Positions 8,696 to 17,955 are shown, numbered from the stretch's first letter. The stretch is 64,000 bases of DNA from Saprospiraceae bacterium (GCA_028280415.1 JANQLV010000040.1:1-64000); one strand, 5' to 3'. Notes: generated by a model from the sequence alone, not told the origin. Made by a program: numbers and translations.

Positions 8696-11434
8696 ATGAG
8701 AAGATTATCACTTTGCCTGCTGATGGTTTGGAATGTGCTTTTGATCAGGGCACAGATCACTTTTACCGCAAATGATGAAGTTCCGCAATACCAAGCGCCT
8801 TTCGGTTACGGAGTAAATCCCGGATTCTATAATGGCTGGGACGATGAGTCTCTCGCTGACATAGCAGCGGGTAACCCGGATTTTGGGGTCAAGGGGGTTG
8901 GCTGTAACACCATGCGCCCTCCCCTGCCCGAGTGGTTTCTGGAATTCTGGGGTTATGATATCCGCCTGGATGAATTTCAATATTATGAAAACCTGGGAAT
9001 GCAGGATTTAACGGTCTTTCTCGGTGATCCTTCCGATGAACATCGGGACCCCAATCAGTATTGTCCGGGATACCAGTCTTTGCTTTTTGATAATATGTAT
9101 CTCCCGATCTGGGATAATGGTGAAAATGGTACTCCCGTCAATGATGATAATTACTATGCAATTTACGTTTATCGAACGGTACAATCTTATAAGGATCACG
9201 TCAAGTTCTGGGAAATCTGGAACGAACCAGATTTCGATTATTCCGCTTCCGGTTTTTTAAATCCCGGACAAGAAGGCAACTGGTGGGAGAACGTGCCCGA
9301 TCCCTGCGATTATAAATTAAGAGCCCCTGTCTATCACTATATTCGATTATTGCGAATAAGCTATGAAGTCATCAAGTATGTTGATCCCGAAGCATTTGTT
9401 GCCGTTGGAGGATTGGGCTTTAGCAGTTTTTTGGATATCATCATGCGCCATACTGATAATCCGGATAATGGCCTGGTTTCTTCCGATTTTCCATTAAAAG
9501 GCGGTGCCTATTTCGATGCTTTGAGCTTTCATTCCTACCCGCATTTTTCATTAAAGGAATACAATAATGACATTGGAGGATTTGAGTACTTCAGATATTC
9601 CGATGCCGCTATGGAAAATATACTGGAACAAAGAACTGAATTTGAAATGGTTTTGCATAATTACGGATACGATGGCAATAACTTTCCGGAAAAGGTTTGG
9701 TTAATTACCGAAGGGAATGTACCTGCACAAAATTTCAACCCCAATTATTTTGGTTCTATAGAAGGCCAGCGCAATTTTATCATTAAAGCCACCATTGCCT
9801 GTCAAAAAAATGATATCCTGCAATATCATATCTTTAAACTTTCCGAAGATGAACCCCTCGGGCAGGGCTATAATGAATTCGATCGAATGGGACTTTATGA
9901 AAACATTGATAATGTCAATCAGTATGAACAAGTTCCAACCGAAGCAGGAATTGCTTACAAAACTACTTCAGATCTTATTGGCGATGCTGTCTTTGATGCA
10001 AATCAAACTGAAGCCCTGAACCTTCCAGATAATATTGATGGGGCTGCATTCCAGCATCCGGATAATTCTTTTAGTTATGTACTTTGGGCAAAAACCTACA
10101 TAGATAATACCGAAACCGCCAATGCCGTTTTTTCTTTTCCCGAAGCAATGACTATTAATTTACTCGAAAAAAGATCATGGGACTTTTCCCAAAATAATCA
10201 ATCTGTTAACATTGGTCCGAATAACATTGCATTAAACGGAACTCCAATCTTTTTAAAAGATATTTCTGTAAATGGTTTTCCGCCTCTTGCCGGGTTTGAT
10301 TATATACAAAATTCAGTCTGTGCGCCCTACAGTGTTTCTTTTACAGATCAATCTGAAAATGATCCGACTGGCTGGATATGGGCCTTTCCCGGTGCAATAC
10401 CCGCTAGTTCTAATATGGAAAATCCAGTCATTAGTTTTAATGATCCGGGGACCTATACCGTAAGCCTAACGGTCAGTAATCTATTTGGAAGCAATACCAT
10501 AAGTCAAACTATTGAAATTGGAACGGATCATACGGGATTCCTAAATACAACACTTTGCTTCGGCGATGAAATGATTGTAAATGGAACCGTTTATAATGAA
10601 GCTAATCCAAGCGGCACAGAAACAATCGAAAACGGAAGTGCTATGGGCTGTGATAGTACCGTGATTATTGATTTAAGCTTCGACGAAATACTAAGCAGTG
10701 ATACGACGGTCATTATATGCGAAGGAGAGAGCTACCCATTCGGCAATCAGGAATTATCCGAACCAGATACCTATGTTTTTGAAACAAGTACCGAAGAGGG
10801 CTGTGACAGTATAGCCACCTTGCACCTGGAAGTGGAGACCAGTACAACAATAGAAGCAATATTCAGTATTTGCCAAGGTGAAAGCTATAATGGTATATTT
10901 TATGAAAACGATACCTTGCTCCGCTCAACGATACTCAGTGTAAATGGCTGCGACAGCATCATTGAGGAAGTTGCACTGGAAGTATTAGATACTTTTTATA
11001 CCGAATTAAATGTCACCATAAGCCAGGGTGAAAGCTATCCCCTCGGCAATAATTCCTACAGTGAAAGTGGTGTATATTCAGCGTTATTGATGGCACAAAA
11101 TGGTTGTGACAGTTTAGTAATACTCCACCTCACCGTTGATATTATTGATGCAATCGCAGAGCATGCCGATCCTGCCAAAACAAGGTTACAGGTCTTTCCC
11201 AATCCTTTTGATCATCAAATAAATGTAGCAATTACCACTTCTGCAATAGAAAGTGCGCAAATTGAACTTTACGATTCAAGTGGAAGACAGATACCGGTTT
11301 CCGTCAAATCCGCTTTTTATCAGGGAGGCAGACAATTGTATCAATTAGATGGCAAAGCTTTAATAGCTGGTGTTTACTGGTGCAAAATCCAGTCAGATAC
11401 CGAAGTTTTCACTGTCCGATTGATAAAAATCTAG
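8696..11434 (+). CDS. Secreted clan GH-A-like glycosidase with PKD, repeats and T9SS signal
   Basis: A 912-residue secreted protein. It has a signal peptide (1-19), a TIM-barrel-like region (about 30-500), a PKD domain (about 550-620), three repeats of about 75 residues each ending in a GCDS motif, and a T9SS type A sorting domain (about 830-912, starting LQVFPNPF). Two sites resemble the clan GH-A acid pair: acid/base Glu177 in FWEIWNEPDF and a candidate nucleophile Glu339 in WLITEGNV. That points to a retaining glycoside hydrolase acting on polysaccharide outside the cell, but the exact GH family cannot be fixed by eye (GH39- or GH5-like are possibilities). The GCDS repeats are adhesin-like spacers common in Saprospiria. 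The gene stands alone. Confidence 0.75.
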   Translation: MRRLSLCLLMVWNVLLIRAQITFTANDEVPQYQAPFGYGVNPGFYNGWDDESLADIAAGNPDFGVKGVGCNTMRPPLPEWFLEFWGYDIRLDEFQYYENLGMQDLTVFLGDPSDEHRDPNQYCPGYQSLLFDNMYLPIWDNGENGTPVNDDNYYAIYVYRTVQSYKDHVKFWEIWNEPDFDYSASGFLNPGQEGNWWENVPDPCDYKLRAPVYHYIRLLRISYEVIKYVDPEAFVAVGGLGFSSFLDIIMRHTDNPDNGLVSSDFPLKGGAYFDALSFHSYPHFSLKEYNNDIGGFEYFRYSDAAMENILEQRTEFEMVLHNYGYDGNNFPEKVWLITEGNVPAQNFNPNYFGSIEGQRNFIIKATIACQKNDILQYHIFKLSEDEPLGQGYNEFDRMGLYENIDNVNQYEQVPTEAGIAYKTTSDLIGDAVFDANQTEALNLPDNIDGAAFQHPDNSFSYVLWAKTYIDNTETANAVFSFPEAMTINLLEKRSWDFSQNNQSVNIGPNNIALNGTPIFLKDISVNGFPPLAGFDYIQNSVCAPYSVSFTDQSENDPTGWIWAFPGAIPASSNMENPVISFNDPGTYTVSLTVSNLFGSNTISQTIEIGTDHTGFLNTTLCFGDEMIVNGTVYNEANPSGTETIENGSAMGCDSTVIIDLSFDEILSSDTTVIICEGESYPFGNQELSEPDTYVFETSTEEGCDSIATLHLEVETSTTIEAIFSICQGESYNGIFYENDTLLRSTILSVNGCDSIIEEVALEVLDTFYTELNVTISQGESYPLGNNSYSESGVYSALLMAQNGCDSLVILHLTVDIIDAIAEHADPAKTRLQVFPNPFDHQINVAITTSAIESAQIELYDSSGRQIPVSVKSAFYQGGRQLYQLDGKALIAGVYWCKIQSDTEVFTVRLIKI

Positions 11435-11494
11435 GAAGCTGCTCGTTGGCTGCTTAGTTATCCTTATATTTATACCGAATCAAAAAACTGGAAT

Positions 11495-12304
11495 ATGAGA
11501 CTATATCTTCCATTGCTGATTGTGATGTTTTGTACGCTGGCTTGTAAAAACGATTCGGAACAAAAAGTCAATCAGGATATCACTCCACAGGCTTCAATAG
11601 CAATGGCTCAGCCCTGGAGTTTTACGATTGATTCTTTGGTTGAAAAAGGCGGCGGGCCTTGTAAATCGACTAATGACTGTATGAATATTCGAGTAGTCTG
11701 GCCAGTCATTCAGGGAGGAGATAGCAAGGTCAGAAAAGTTTTAAATGACTCTATCCAACAATTTATTATCCGGCATTTAGAGTTTGGTCCGTATAATCCG
11801 ATATCCAGCATCGAAGCTGCGGTGAAACAGCTATTGGTTAGCTACGAAAGCTATTATAAAGAAAATAGTGCAGAATACACTAGTGGATGGGGAGTTGATA
11901 TTGAAGGGAGGGTTAACCTAGGTGAAAAATACGCTTGTGTTGAGATCAATAATTATTCTTTTATGGGCGGCGCGCACCCCAATTATTATACGCAGTACAG
12001 CAATTTTGATCTGGATTCCGGAAAGCTTTTAAAATACGCCGACTTTGTAAAGGATACCAGTGCTTTCAAAGCAATTGCAGAACAGGTATTCATAAGCGTT
12101 GCGGAAACAAAAACCGGAGAAAAAGCCAATATGCAGGATTTCTTTTGGAGCGAAGGTTTTCAACTTGCAGAGAACTTCAAACTTGGAAAAGATACCCTTG
12201 AACTACTTTACAATCCATATGAAGCTGCGGCTTATGTCTATGGAGAATTTGAAATCAAGCTACCGCTCTCGGAATTAACAGGAATAATTGACTTCCAGGA
12301 TTAA
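11495..12304 (+). CDS. DUF3298/DUF4163-type lipoprotein
   Basis: A 269-residue lipoprotein with signal peptide and lipobox TLAC (Cys17). The mature part matches the paired DUF4163 (PdaC-like) and DUF3298 (RsiV-like) fold, with the tell-tale GGAHPN motif (about residue 158) and a C-terminal module with the LYNPYEAAAYVYGEFEI pattern. In RsiV and PdaC these domains bind or face peptidoglycan or lysozyme. Here only an envelope-associated role can be inferred. Two cysteines in the early mature region (GGGPCKSTNDCMN) may form a disulfide. It lies 60 bases after the glycosidase gene. Confidence 0.82.
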   Translation: MRLYLPLLIVMFCTLACKNDSEQKVNQDITPQASIAMAQPWSFTIDSLVEKGGGPCKSTNDCMNIRVVWPVIQGGDSKVRKVLNDSIQQFIIRHLEFGPYNPISSIEAAVKQLLVSYESYYKENSAEYTSGWGVDIEGRVNLGEKYACVEINNYSFMGGAHPNYYTQYSNFDLDSGKLLKYADFVKDTSAFKAIAEQVFISVAETKTGEKANMQDFFWSEGFQLAENFKLGKDTLELLYNPYEAAAYVYGEFEIKLPLSELTGIIDFQD

Positions 12305-12350
12305 GCTTAAGTTCCAGGTTTAAGCATTAGATTTGGAATTGGACCTATCA

Positions 12351-12382
12351 TTTGTGCATGATCTAAATTTTGAATACCTTCG
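12351..12382 (+). promoter_or_regulatory. Putative promoter (TTTG-N20-TACCTTCG)
   Basis: TTTG at 12351-12354 and TACCTTCG at 12375-12382, separated by 20 bases, match the Bacteroidota promoter with one deviation in the -7 element. It would drive the propeller-like protein starting at 12412. Confidence 0.5.
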
Positions 12383-12411
12383 TAAAACGAGTATAAACAA
12401 AGCGAGTGACC

Positions 12412-13311
12412 ATGAAAATCCAACTTAGCATACTATTGAGCCTTTTCATCTGCTGCAACATCCAGGCTCAACAGCTCCCCAAGACCAATGTCATGTTATT
12501 TGATTTTAAACAACAAAATGATACGGTCTATACGCTAAAAAATCCAAAATTCCTTACGGCTTTTAATAAGAATGGCTACAATAATCAGCCTTATTTCCTG
12601 TCTGATCGAATGTTGTACCTAACCGTTCAAACGTCGAAAGACACTACTCAGACCGATATTTATGCTTTGAACTTAAAGACCAAGAAAATCTCTCAGGTTA
12701 CCAGAACGGTAGAAAGTGAATATTCTCCTACATTTATTCCACCCAGGGGAACGAATACCGACTTTGAGTTTAGTTGTGTTCGGGTAGAGACGGACGGAAG
12801 CCAGGTGCTTTGGAGATATCCCCTCAATCGAAGCCATAAAGGAAAAACGATCTTTGAAAATTTAAAAAACATTGGCTACCATTTTTGGATTGATTATCGG
12901 GATCTGGTATTGTTTTATGTCGGGCCACCTCATAAAATGATGGTAGTAGATTCCAGAGATGAGTCTGCCAGATATGTCACTTCTAATATTGGCCGTTGTT
13001 TTCAAGAACTTCCGGATGGCAATGTGGCTTTTGTTGAGAAAATGGACGATGAAACCTGGTTATTGAAAAAAATGGATAGCCGCACTTATCGTACCAGTCT
13101 AATTACCGCGACACTTCCGGGAAGTGAAGATTTCGTAGTTCTCAAAGATGGGACAATCATTATGGCGAATGCCAATAAGCTCTATAAATTTAATCAAAGA
13201 AAAGATACAACCTGGCTGGAAATTGCCAATTTGAGCTATTATGGTATGAACAATATTACCCGATTAGCTGTGAATAATAAAGAAGACAGAATTGCAGTGG
13301 TTATAGATTAA
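12412..13311 (+). CDS. Periplasmic TolB/PD40-like propeller protein
   Basis: Translation most likely starts at ATG 12412, six bases inside a GTG-initiated frame, because this gives a clean signal peptide (MKIQLSILLSLFICCNIQAQ). The 299-residue product has repeated blade-like strands with Tyr/Asp motifs, such as DIYALNLKTKKISQVT, resembling the TolB/PD40 beta-propeller. No lipobox or enzyme motif was found. Such proteins are usually binding scaffolds in the periplasm. It precedes the DUF1684 gene in the same direction with a 75-base gap. Confidence 0.65.
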   Translation: MKIQLSILLSLFICCNIQAQQLPKTNVMLFDFKQQNDTVYTLKNPKFLTAFNKNGYNNQPYFLSDRMLYLTVQTSKDTTQTDIYALNLKTKKISQVTRTVESEYSPTFIPPRGTNTDFEFSCVRVETDGSQVLWRYPLNRSHKGKTIFENLKNIGYHFWIDYRDLVLFYVGPPHKMMVVDSRDESARYVTSNIGRCFQELPDGNVAFVEKMDDETWLLKKMDSRTYRTSLITATLPGSEDFVVLKDGTIIMANANKLYKFNQRKDTTWLEIANLSYYGMNNITRLAVNNKEDRIAVVID

Positions 13312-13386
13312 ATTGTGATCCGCTACCGGGGCCGTCAACCATACTTTCGAGTTTGCTGGTGCTTTCCAAATACTTAACCATGATTT

Positions 13387-13998
13387 ATGAAAAGATTATT
13401 TTTCTTATTGGTCCTGTTTATACCCGTCACCCTTTTTGCACAGGGTTCTTTCAAAAAACAAATCAAAAAGCATCGAGCCGATTATAAAGCTGATTTTCTA
13501 AAAGAAGAGCGTTCTCCTTTTTATAATAAAAAAGACGATCTGAAATATTTGCGTTTCTTCCGTCCTAAGAAAAAGTATCAGGTCCTATGTACTTTCAGCC
13601 CCACACCGGAAGCTGAACCTTTTGATATGGCCACGTATAGCGGGATGGTCAAACGCTATCGAAAATATGGTACCCTAGAGTTTGAGATCAAAGGTAAAAA
13701 ACATCAATTGGCAGTATACCAAAGTATGTTTTTAATGAAAATGGAAAAATATAAAAACTCCCTGTTTTTGCCCTTTAAGGATTTGACCAATGGTGAAAGT
13801 ACTTATGGTGGCGGTCGTTATATCAATCTTAAAACAAGCGATATCAAAGACGGAAAACTGCTTTTGGATTTCAATAAAAACTATAATCCATATTGTGCTT
13901 TTTCAGATGGCTATAACTGCCCTGTTCCTCCCGGTGAAAATCACCTCAACATTGCTATAAAAGCCGGCGAAAAGAATTTTGCAAAGGACAAACACTAA
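13387..13998 (+). CDS. DUF1684 exported protein
   Basis: A 203-residue protein with a signal peptide ending LFAQ (about residue 19). The DUF1684 signatures are clear: a FKDLTNGESTYGGGRYI block near residue 136 and the C-terminal pattern DFNKNYNPYCAF followed by NCPVPPGENHLNIAIKAGEK. The family is widespread in Bacteroidota and Actinobacteria, and no reaction is established. The conserved Cys and Gly/Tyr motifs suggest a binding or enzymatic pocket. The start is the ATG at 13387, seven bases after a stop-rich stretch. Confidence 0.88.
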   Translation: MKRLFFLLVLFIPVTLFAQGSFKKQIKKHRADYKADFLKEERSPFYNKKDDLKYLRFFRPKKKYQVLCTFSPTPEAEPFDMATYSGMVKRYRKYGTLEFEIKGKKHQLAVYQSMFLMKMEKYKNSLFLPFKDLTNGESTYGGGRYINLKTSDIKDGKLLLDFNKNYNPYCAFSDGYNCPVPPGENHLNIAIKAGEKNFAKDKH

Positions 13999-14340
13999 AA
14001 AGGTACCGGAGTACTCCGATACCCTGCATACAAACTCTTGTACAAATCGCAATTACATTGGGATAGGTAGAGACTTTTGATCCCGGAAATTTCCAGTAAA
14101 CACCATTATCAAAAACATAATTCACTAATTTTAAGACAAAATATCGTTTATAAAACAGATTAAAGCAGCATCCTTGAGACTGGAAACAATTTTTTCATTT
14201 TGCTTATTACCAGGACAGCTTTTTTCAATAGATTTCGTGTATTCCATAGACTTTCGCAGAGAGAAATTCGATAGATGAATATTCCAGCATTAAAAACAAT
14301 AACTTATTCTGTTCCACTAGCCTGCTGAAAAAATTAATAT
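13999..14340. other. Intergenic region without a recognised gene
   Basis: A 342-base AT-rich gap. It begins with a small imperfect hairpin (GGTA/TACC flanking CGGAG/CTCCG, about 14001-14022) that could end the DUF1684 transcript but lacks a T-run. I see no RNA gene or convincing small ORF in the remainder. Confidence 0.5.
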
Positions 14341-15141
14341 ATGCCAGTATCTTCTTTCACTGATCAAATGGGTAAAACCTGTCAGGTAGATTTTCCACCA
14401 AAACGGATCATTTCACTAGTGCCCTCACAAACGGAGTTGTTGCATTATTTCGGTTTGGAAAAGGAAGTTGTAGGGATCACAAAATTTTGTGTACATCCCA
14501 AAGAATGGTTTCGTTCAAAAACGAGAATAGGGGGAACCAAGAATTTTAACTTTGAAAAAATTGCAGCGCTTAATCCTCAACTCATTATTGGCAATAAAGA
14601 AGAAAACGAAAAAGAACAAATTGAATTACTTAAAAATCAATATCCCCTTTGGATGAGCGATATCAAAACGGTCAAAGATGCTTTTGAGATGATCGAAAAA
14701 ACAGGTCAGCTCACTGGCAAGACATCTACAGCGATGGATTTGTCCAATACCTTACAGCGACGATTTTCTGATTTCGAGCAAAAAACGAAAGGCCAAAGCA
14801 AAAAACGGGCGGCTTACTTCATCTGGAAAGCCCCCTTCATGGTAGCTGCCAGAGATACTTTTATTAATGAAATGATGCACATTGCAGGCTTTGAAAACGT
14901 TTACCATGATAAAGAAAGGTATCCGGTTATTGAATTGGAGGACCTGACTCGCAGAGATCCGGAAGTGATATTATTATCATCAGAACCCTACCCTTTTAAA
15001 GAAAAGCATATTGACGTATTCAAAAAAGCCTGCCCCAAAGCGAATGTAATTATTGCAGACGGGGAGCTATTTAGTTGGTATGGTAGTCGCTTACTGTATA
15101 GTATTAAATATTTTGAAGCATTGCACCAACAAATTTGGTAA
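14341..15141 (+). CDS. BtuF-like substrate-binding protein (helical-backbone metal receptor)
   Basis: A 266-residue protein of the Peripla_BP_2/BtuF fold that binds cobalamin, haem or iron-siderophores for ABC uptake. The N-terminal pattern KRIISLVPSQTELLHYFGLE followed by VVGITKFCVHP, then the NPQLIIGNKEEN motif, is typical of cobalamin-binding BtuF-type proteins. There is no signal peptide or lipobox, which is seen in many Bacteroidota homologues and may mean a salvage or sensing role in the cytoplasm. No ABC permease or ATPase gene is adjacent, so it is an orphan binding protein here. Confidence 0.82.
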   Translation: MPVSSFTDQMGKTCQVDFPPKRIISLVPSQTELLHYFGLEKEVVGITKFCVHPKEWFRSKTRIGGTKNFNFEKIAALNPQLIIGNKEENEKEQIELLKNQYPLWMSDIKTVKDAFEMIEKTGQLTGKTSTAMDLSNTLQRRFSDFEQKTKGQSKKRAAYFIWKAPFMVAARDTFINEMMHIAGFENVYHDKERYPVIELEDLTRRDPEVILLSSEPYPFKEKHIDVFKKACPKANVIIADGELFSWYGSRLLYSIKYFEALHQQIW

Positions 15142-15235
15142 ATTGCAAGAAAGCTCCTAGACCTTGCATTCCTTGCTTGTACACAATTAATTGCTAAGTC
15201 ATTTTATGAGAATGAGTTATTTAAATTATAAGAAT

Positions 15236-16828
15236 ATGAATATAAAGCTTCTATTACTGTTTTTAGGAACACTTTGGATAAAATCCGGCTACACTCAGAA
15301 TGCAGAAGCCTTTATACCCGGAGAACTGGCAATTCAATTTCATTCAGAAAAAGCTTTTCAGGATTTTTTGGCGCAAGAACAACAGGATATTCGTTTTGTT
15401 TCCCGGGTTTCTGATCATCTAAACCTGCATTTTTTCAAATATGATAACTCTACTGTCAATATAGATCAGCTCGTCAAACGGCTCAATGCCAATCCATTAA
15501 TCAGCGCTGCCGGACAGAATTTTTATGTCCAGAAAAGAGCGACGATTCCTTCGGATGAATTTTTTAATAATCAGCAAAGCTTTGACATTATTCAGGCTCC
15601 GGAAGCCTGGGATATCAATACCAGCGCACCGGAGGATATGGTCGTAGCTGTAATTGAAGGAGCTGATATAAGCCACGAAGATATCGCAGAAAATATCTGG
15701 ACAAATGCCGGAGAGATTCCCAATGACGGCATTGACAATGATAACAATGGCTATCCGGATGATTATTGGGGAGTGAATGTAGAAGACTCGACGGATGTTC
15801 CGATCGTAGACGATCACGGAATCGCAGTTGCAGGGATTATCGGAGCCAGAGGGGATAATCAGATCGGTGTTGCCGGAATGCTCTGGGATTTAAAAATGAT
15901 GATTGTCAGCAGCAATTTGTCTTATCTAAAAATCATAGAATCCTACGAGTACGTCTATAATATGCGTAAAAGATATAATGAAACGAACGGTGCCGAAGGA
16001 GCCTATGTAGTCGCTACGAACGCTTCTTTTGGTCAGGATAATCGCTTTATTGATGAGAATCCCCTGTTTGCTGTCTGGTGTGATGCTTATGACCTATTGG
16101 GAAGTGTGGGGATATTGTCTATTGCAGCAGTTAATAATAGCAAGGTAAATATTGGGGAAGTGGGAGATATTCCCGGACTATGCCCGAGTGAATATCTGAT
16201 TACAGTAACCGAGACCGATCTGGAAGACAAATTAAAAGCCGCTTATAATCCGATCCATGTAGATTTAGCTGCTCCGGGAAGATCGTTCACGACCGATCTA
16301 AATGATTCATATAGTCTATTCACCGGTACATCCTCTGCAACGCCGATCGTTACAGGAGCAATTGTTATGATGTATTCCTATCCCTGCCAGGATTTTCAAA
16401 TGGCAGCGAGATCGGAATCGAGCCAGACGGCCCTACACTTAAAGCGTATTCTTTTAGAAAATGTCGATCAATTGGATGAGCTTGCGGGTATGGTAGAAAG
16501 CGGAGGCCGCCTGAACGTTTTCAATGCAATGCAGAGTCTGCAAAGTTTTTACGGTAGTCCTAAAGGTAATCTAGGTTTTATTAAGGTATATCCAAATCCA
16601 ATACTCAGTAACGGGTTATTATCTGTGGAATACCAAACTCCCGAAACCACTGATTATGATCTTAAAATCTATGATTCTATGGGCCGGTTAGTCTATCATC
16701 ATATCATTCCGGGAATTTGCTCCCCTAAAGTTATAGAAGTGCCGCTTGACCGTTTTCAAATTGGAACTTACTTCATGTCAATTGAAAACATCAACAATAT
16801 TAAGTCAACGAAGTTTTTTGTCCGTTAG
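15236..16828 (+). CDS. T9SS-exported subtilase (S8) with altered catalytic Asp
   Basis: The start chosen is ATG 15236, which gives a proper signal peptide (MNIKLLLLFLGTLWIKSGYT). Starting further upstream adds a polar extension. The 530-residue protein has an N-terminal propeptide-like region, a subtilisin domain and a T9SS type A domain from about residue 455 (IKVYPNP). Numbering from the longest frame, the His box DDHGIAVAG (His209), oxyanion Asn in SIAAVNN and Ser381 in GTSSATP are intact. The Asp box reads VAVIEGADISHED, with Glu156 where Asp is normal and one residue fewer. It may therefore be an inactive or weakened protease. It carries Asp/Asn-rich, possibly Ca2+-binding loops. Confidence 0.8.
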   Translation: MNIKLLLLFLGTLWIKSGYTQNAEAFIPGELAIQFHSEKAFQDFLAQEQQDIRFVSRVSDHLNLHFFKYDNSTVNIDQLVKRLNANPLISAAGQNFYVQKRATIPSDEFFNNQQSFDIIQAPEAWDINTSAPEDMVVAVIEGADISHEDIAENIWTNAGEIPNDGIDNDNNGYPDDYWGVNVEDSTDVPIVDDHGIAVAGIIGARGDNQIGVAGMLWDLKMMIVSSNLSYLKIIESYEYVYNMRKRYNETNGAEGAYVVATNASFGQDNRFIDENPLFAVWCDAYDLLGSVGILSIAAVNNSKVNIGEVGDIPGLCPSEYLITVTETDLEDKLKAAYNPIHVDLAAPGRSFTTDLNDSYSLFTGTSSATPIVTGAIVMMYSYPCQDFQMAARSESSQTALHLKRILLENVDQLDELAGMVESGGRLNVFNAMQSLQSFYGSPKGNLGFIKVYPNPILSNGLLSVEYQTPETTDYDLKIYDSMGRLVYHHIIPGICSPKVIEVPLDRFQIGTYFMSIENINNIKSTKFFVR

Positions 16829-16954
16829 AAATGTGGATTGCTCTACTACCCTGCGCTTTCTATTGAGTTTATTTCAAGCTTATCAGACTGGAGATTTTTC
16901 CTTTAGAAAGCGTTTGAAATTAGGTATTTTGTGAATATTTTTTAAAAGAAAAAC

Positions 16955-16985
16955 TTTTCTAAAAGGGAAAATACTATTATCTTTG
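16955..16985 (+). promoter_or_regulatory. Putative promoter of the tRNA-rpmB-rpmG-ftsY unit
   Basis: TATCTTTG (16978-16985) is a perfect -7 element. A T-rich box (16955-16958) lies 19 bases upstream. It sits about 100 bases before tRNA-Arg, and no other promoter-like element was seen before rpmB. Confidence 0.5.
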
Positions 16986-17093
16986 CACTCCGAAAGGAAT
17001 ATTACGGTTTTTTCGAAGTTAAAAACCCAAAAAATATATCCTTCTTGACATAACAAGCGAAGCGGATCATAAAGATTCGATCCTTTATAAAAC

Positions 17094-17167
17094 GGCTTCA
17101 TAGCTCAACTGGATAGAGTCCCTGACTACGGATCAGGAGGTTGCAGGTTCGAATCCTGCTGAAGTCA
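17094..17167 (+). tRNA. tRNA-Arg (anticodon ACG)
   Basis: A full cloverleaf can be drawn. The acceptor stem is GGCTTCA with TGAAGTC (one G-T pair) and the discriminator base is A. The D-arm contains AGCTCAACTGGATAGAG. The anticodon stem CCTGA/TCAGG has loop CTACGGA and anticodon ACG at 17128-17130. The T-arm is GCAGG-TTCGAAT-CCTGC. The 3' CCA is not encoded. ACG, read as ICG after deamination, decodes CGU, CGC and CGA arginine codons. It lies 68 bases before rpmB on the same strand with no terminator between, suggesting cotranscription and processing. Confidence 0.96.
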
Positions 17168-17235
17168 CTAATACTATTTTTGAACCGGTTGATAAAAAAT
17201 CTGCTGGTTCTTAATTATTTTTAAATTAGAAGACC

Positions 17236-17484
17236 ATGTCTAAAGTTTGTGACCTAACAGGTAAACGGCCGATTACAGGAAATCACGTGTCTCACTCTAA
17301 CAGAAAGACAAAACGTAGATTCTTGCCTAATTTGCAGAAAAAGCGTTTTTTCATTCCTGAAACCGGAGAATGGGTAACTTTGAAAGTTTCAACGAGTGCG
17401 CTTAAATCGATCAATAAGCTGGGAATCCATGCTTATTTAAAAAAATTGGAAAGCAAAGGTTTATACACTGGAGTTAAACTATAA
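17236..17484 (+). CDS. rpmB: 50S ribosomal protein L28
   Basis: An 82-residue basic protein matching bacterial L28 over its full length: the start MSKVCDLTGKRPITGNHVSH, the KRRFLPNLQKKRFF block and the C-terminal LKSINKLGIHAYLKK. It is part of the large ribosomal subunit. It heads the conserved Bacteroidota cluster rpmB-rpmG-DUF4295-ftsY, with gaps of about 40 bases, so the genes are probably one transcript. Confidence 0.98.
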   Translation: MSKVCDLTGKRPITGNHVSHSNRKTKRRFLPNLQKKRFFIPETGEWVTLKVSTSALKSINKLGIHAYLKKLESKGLYTGVKL

Positions 17485-17526
17485 GCTTATCTGAGTTTTC
17501 AATAAAATCTATATAAATACCATAAT

Positions 17527-17715
17527 ATGGCAAAGAAAGCAAAAGGAAACCGAATTCAGGTCATCCTTGAATGTACAGAACATAAATCAAGCGGCCAGCC
17601 AGGTACTTCTCGTTATATTACTCAAAAAAATAGAAAAAATACGCCTGCGCGATTGGAATTGAAGAAATATAATCCGATATTGAAGAAGTACACTATTCAT
17701 AAAGAGATCAAGTAA
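17527..17715 (+). CDS. rpmG: 50S ribosomal protein L33
   Basis: A 62-residue L33 homologue with the family pattern [38 protein letters not shown]. Only one cysteine (in LECTEH) is present, so it is the zinc-free C-minus type that lacks the CxxC pairs. It is a component of the large subunit near the E site, second gene of the ribosomal cluster. Confidence 0.97.
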   Translation: MAKKAKGNRIQVILECTEHKSSGQPGTSRYITQKNRKNTPARLELKKYNPILKKYTIHKEIK

Positions 17716-17754
17716 TCTCTTTAATTTATTTTTCAAAATTTAATTTATAGAGCC

Positions 17755-17931
17755 ATGGCTAAGAAAGTATCAAAAAACTCACGAGTAGGACAACGTGCTG
17801 CAAATGCAGGTTCTGGACGTGATTTTGTAAAAGTTGTAAAAAGTGTAAAAGATCCTGTCACTGGAAAATATTCTTATAAAGAAATGATGATCCACAAAGA
17901 TAATGTGAAGGAATTTTTTGCGAAAAAATAA
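17755..17931 (+). CDS. DUF4295 small protein
   Basis: A 58-residue basic protein (MAKKVSKNSRVGQRAANAGS to the C-terminal VKEFFAKK). Its start, ATG 17755, lies 40 bases after rpmG. It matches DUF4295, a small family found almost only in Bacteroidota directly after rpmG. The Lys/Arg-rich composition and fixed position next to L28 and L33 suggest a ribosome-associated protein, which is inference. A hairpin follows 25 bases later. Confidence 0.93.
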   Translation: MAKKVSKNSRVGQRAANAGSGRDFVKVVKSVKDPVTGKYSYKEMMIHKDNVKEFFAKK

Positions 17932-17955
17932 AATTACTGTCAAAAGTAATCTATG

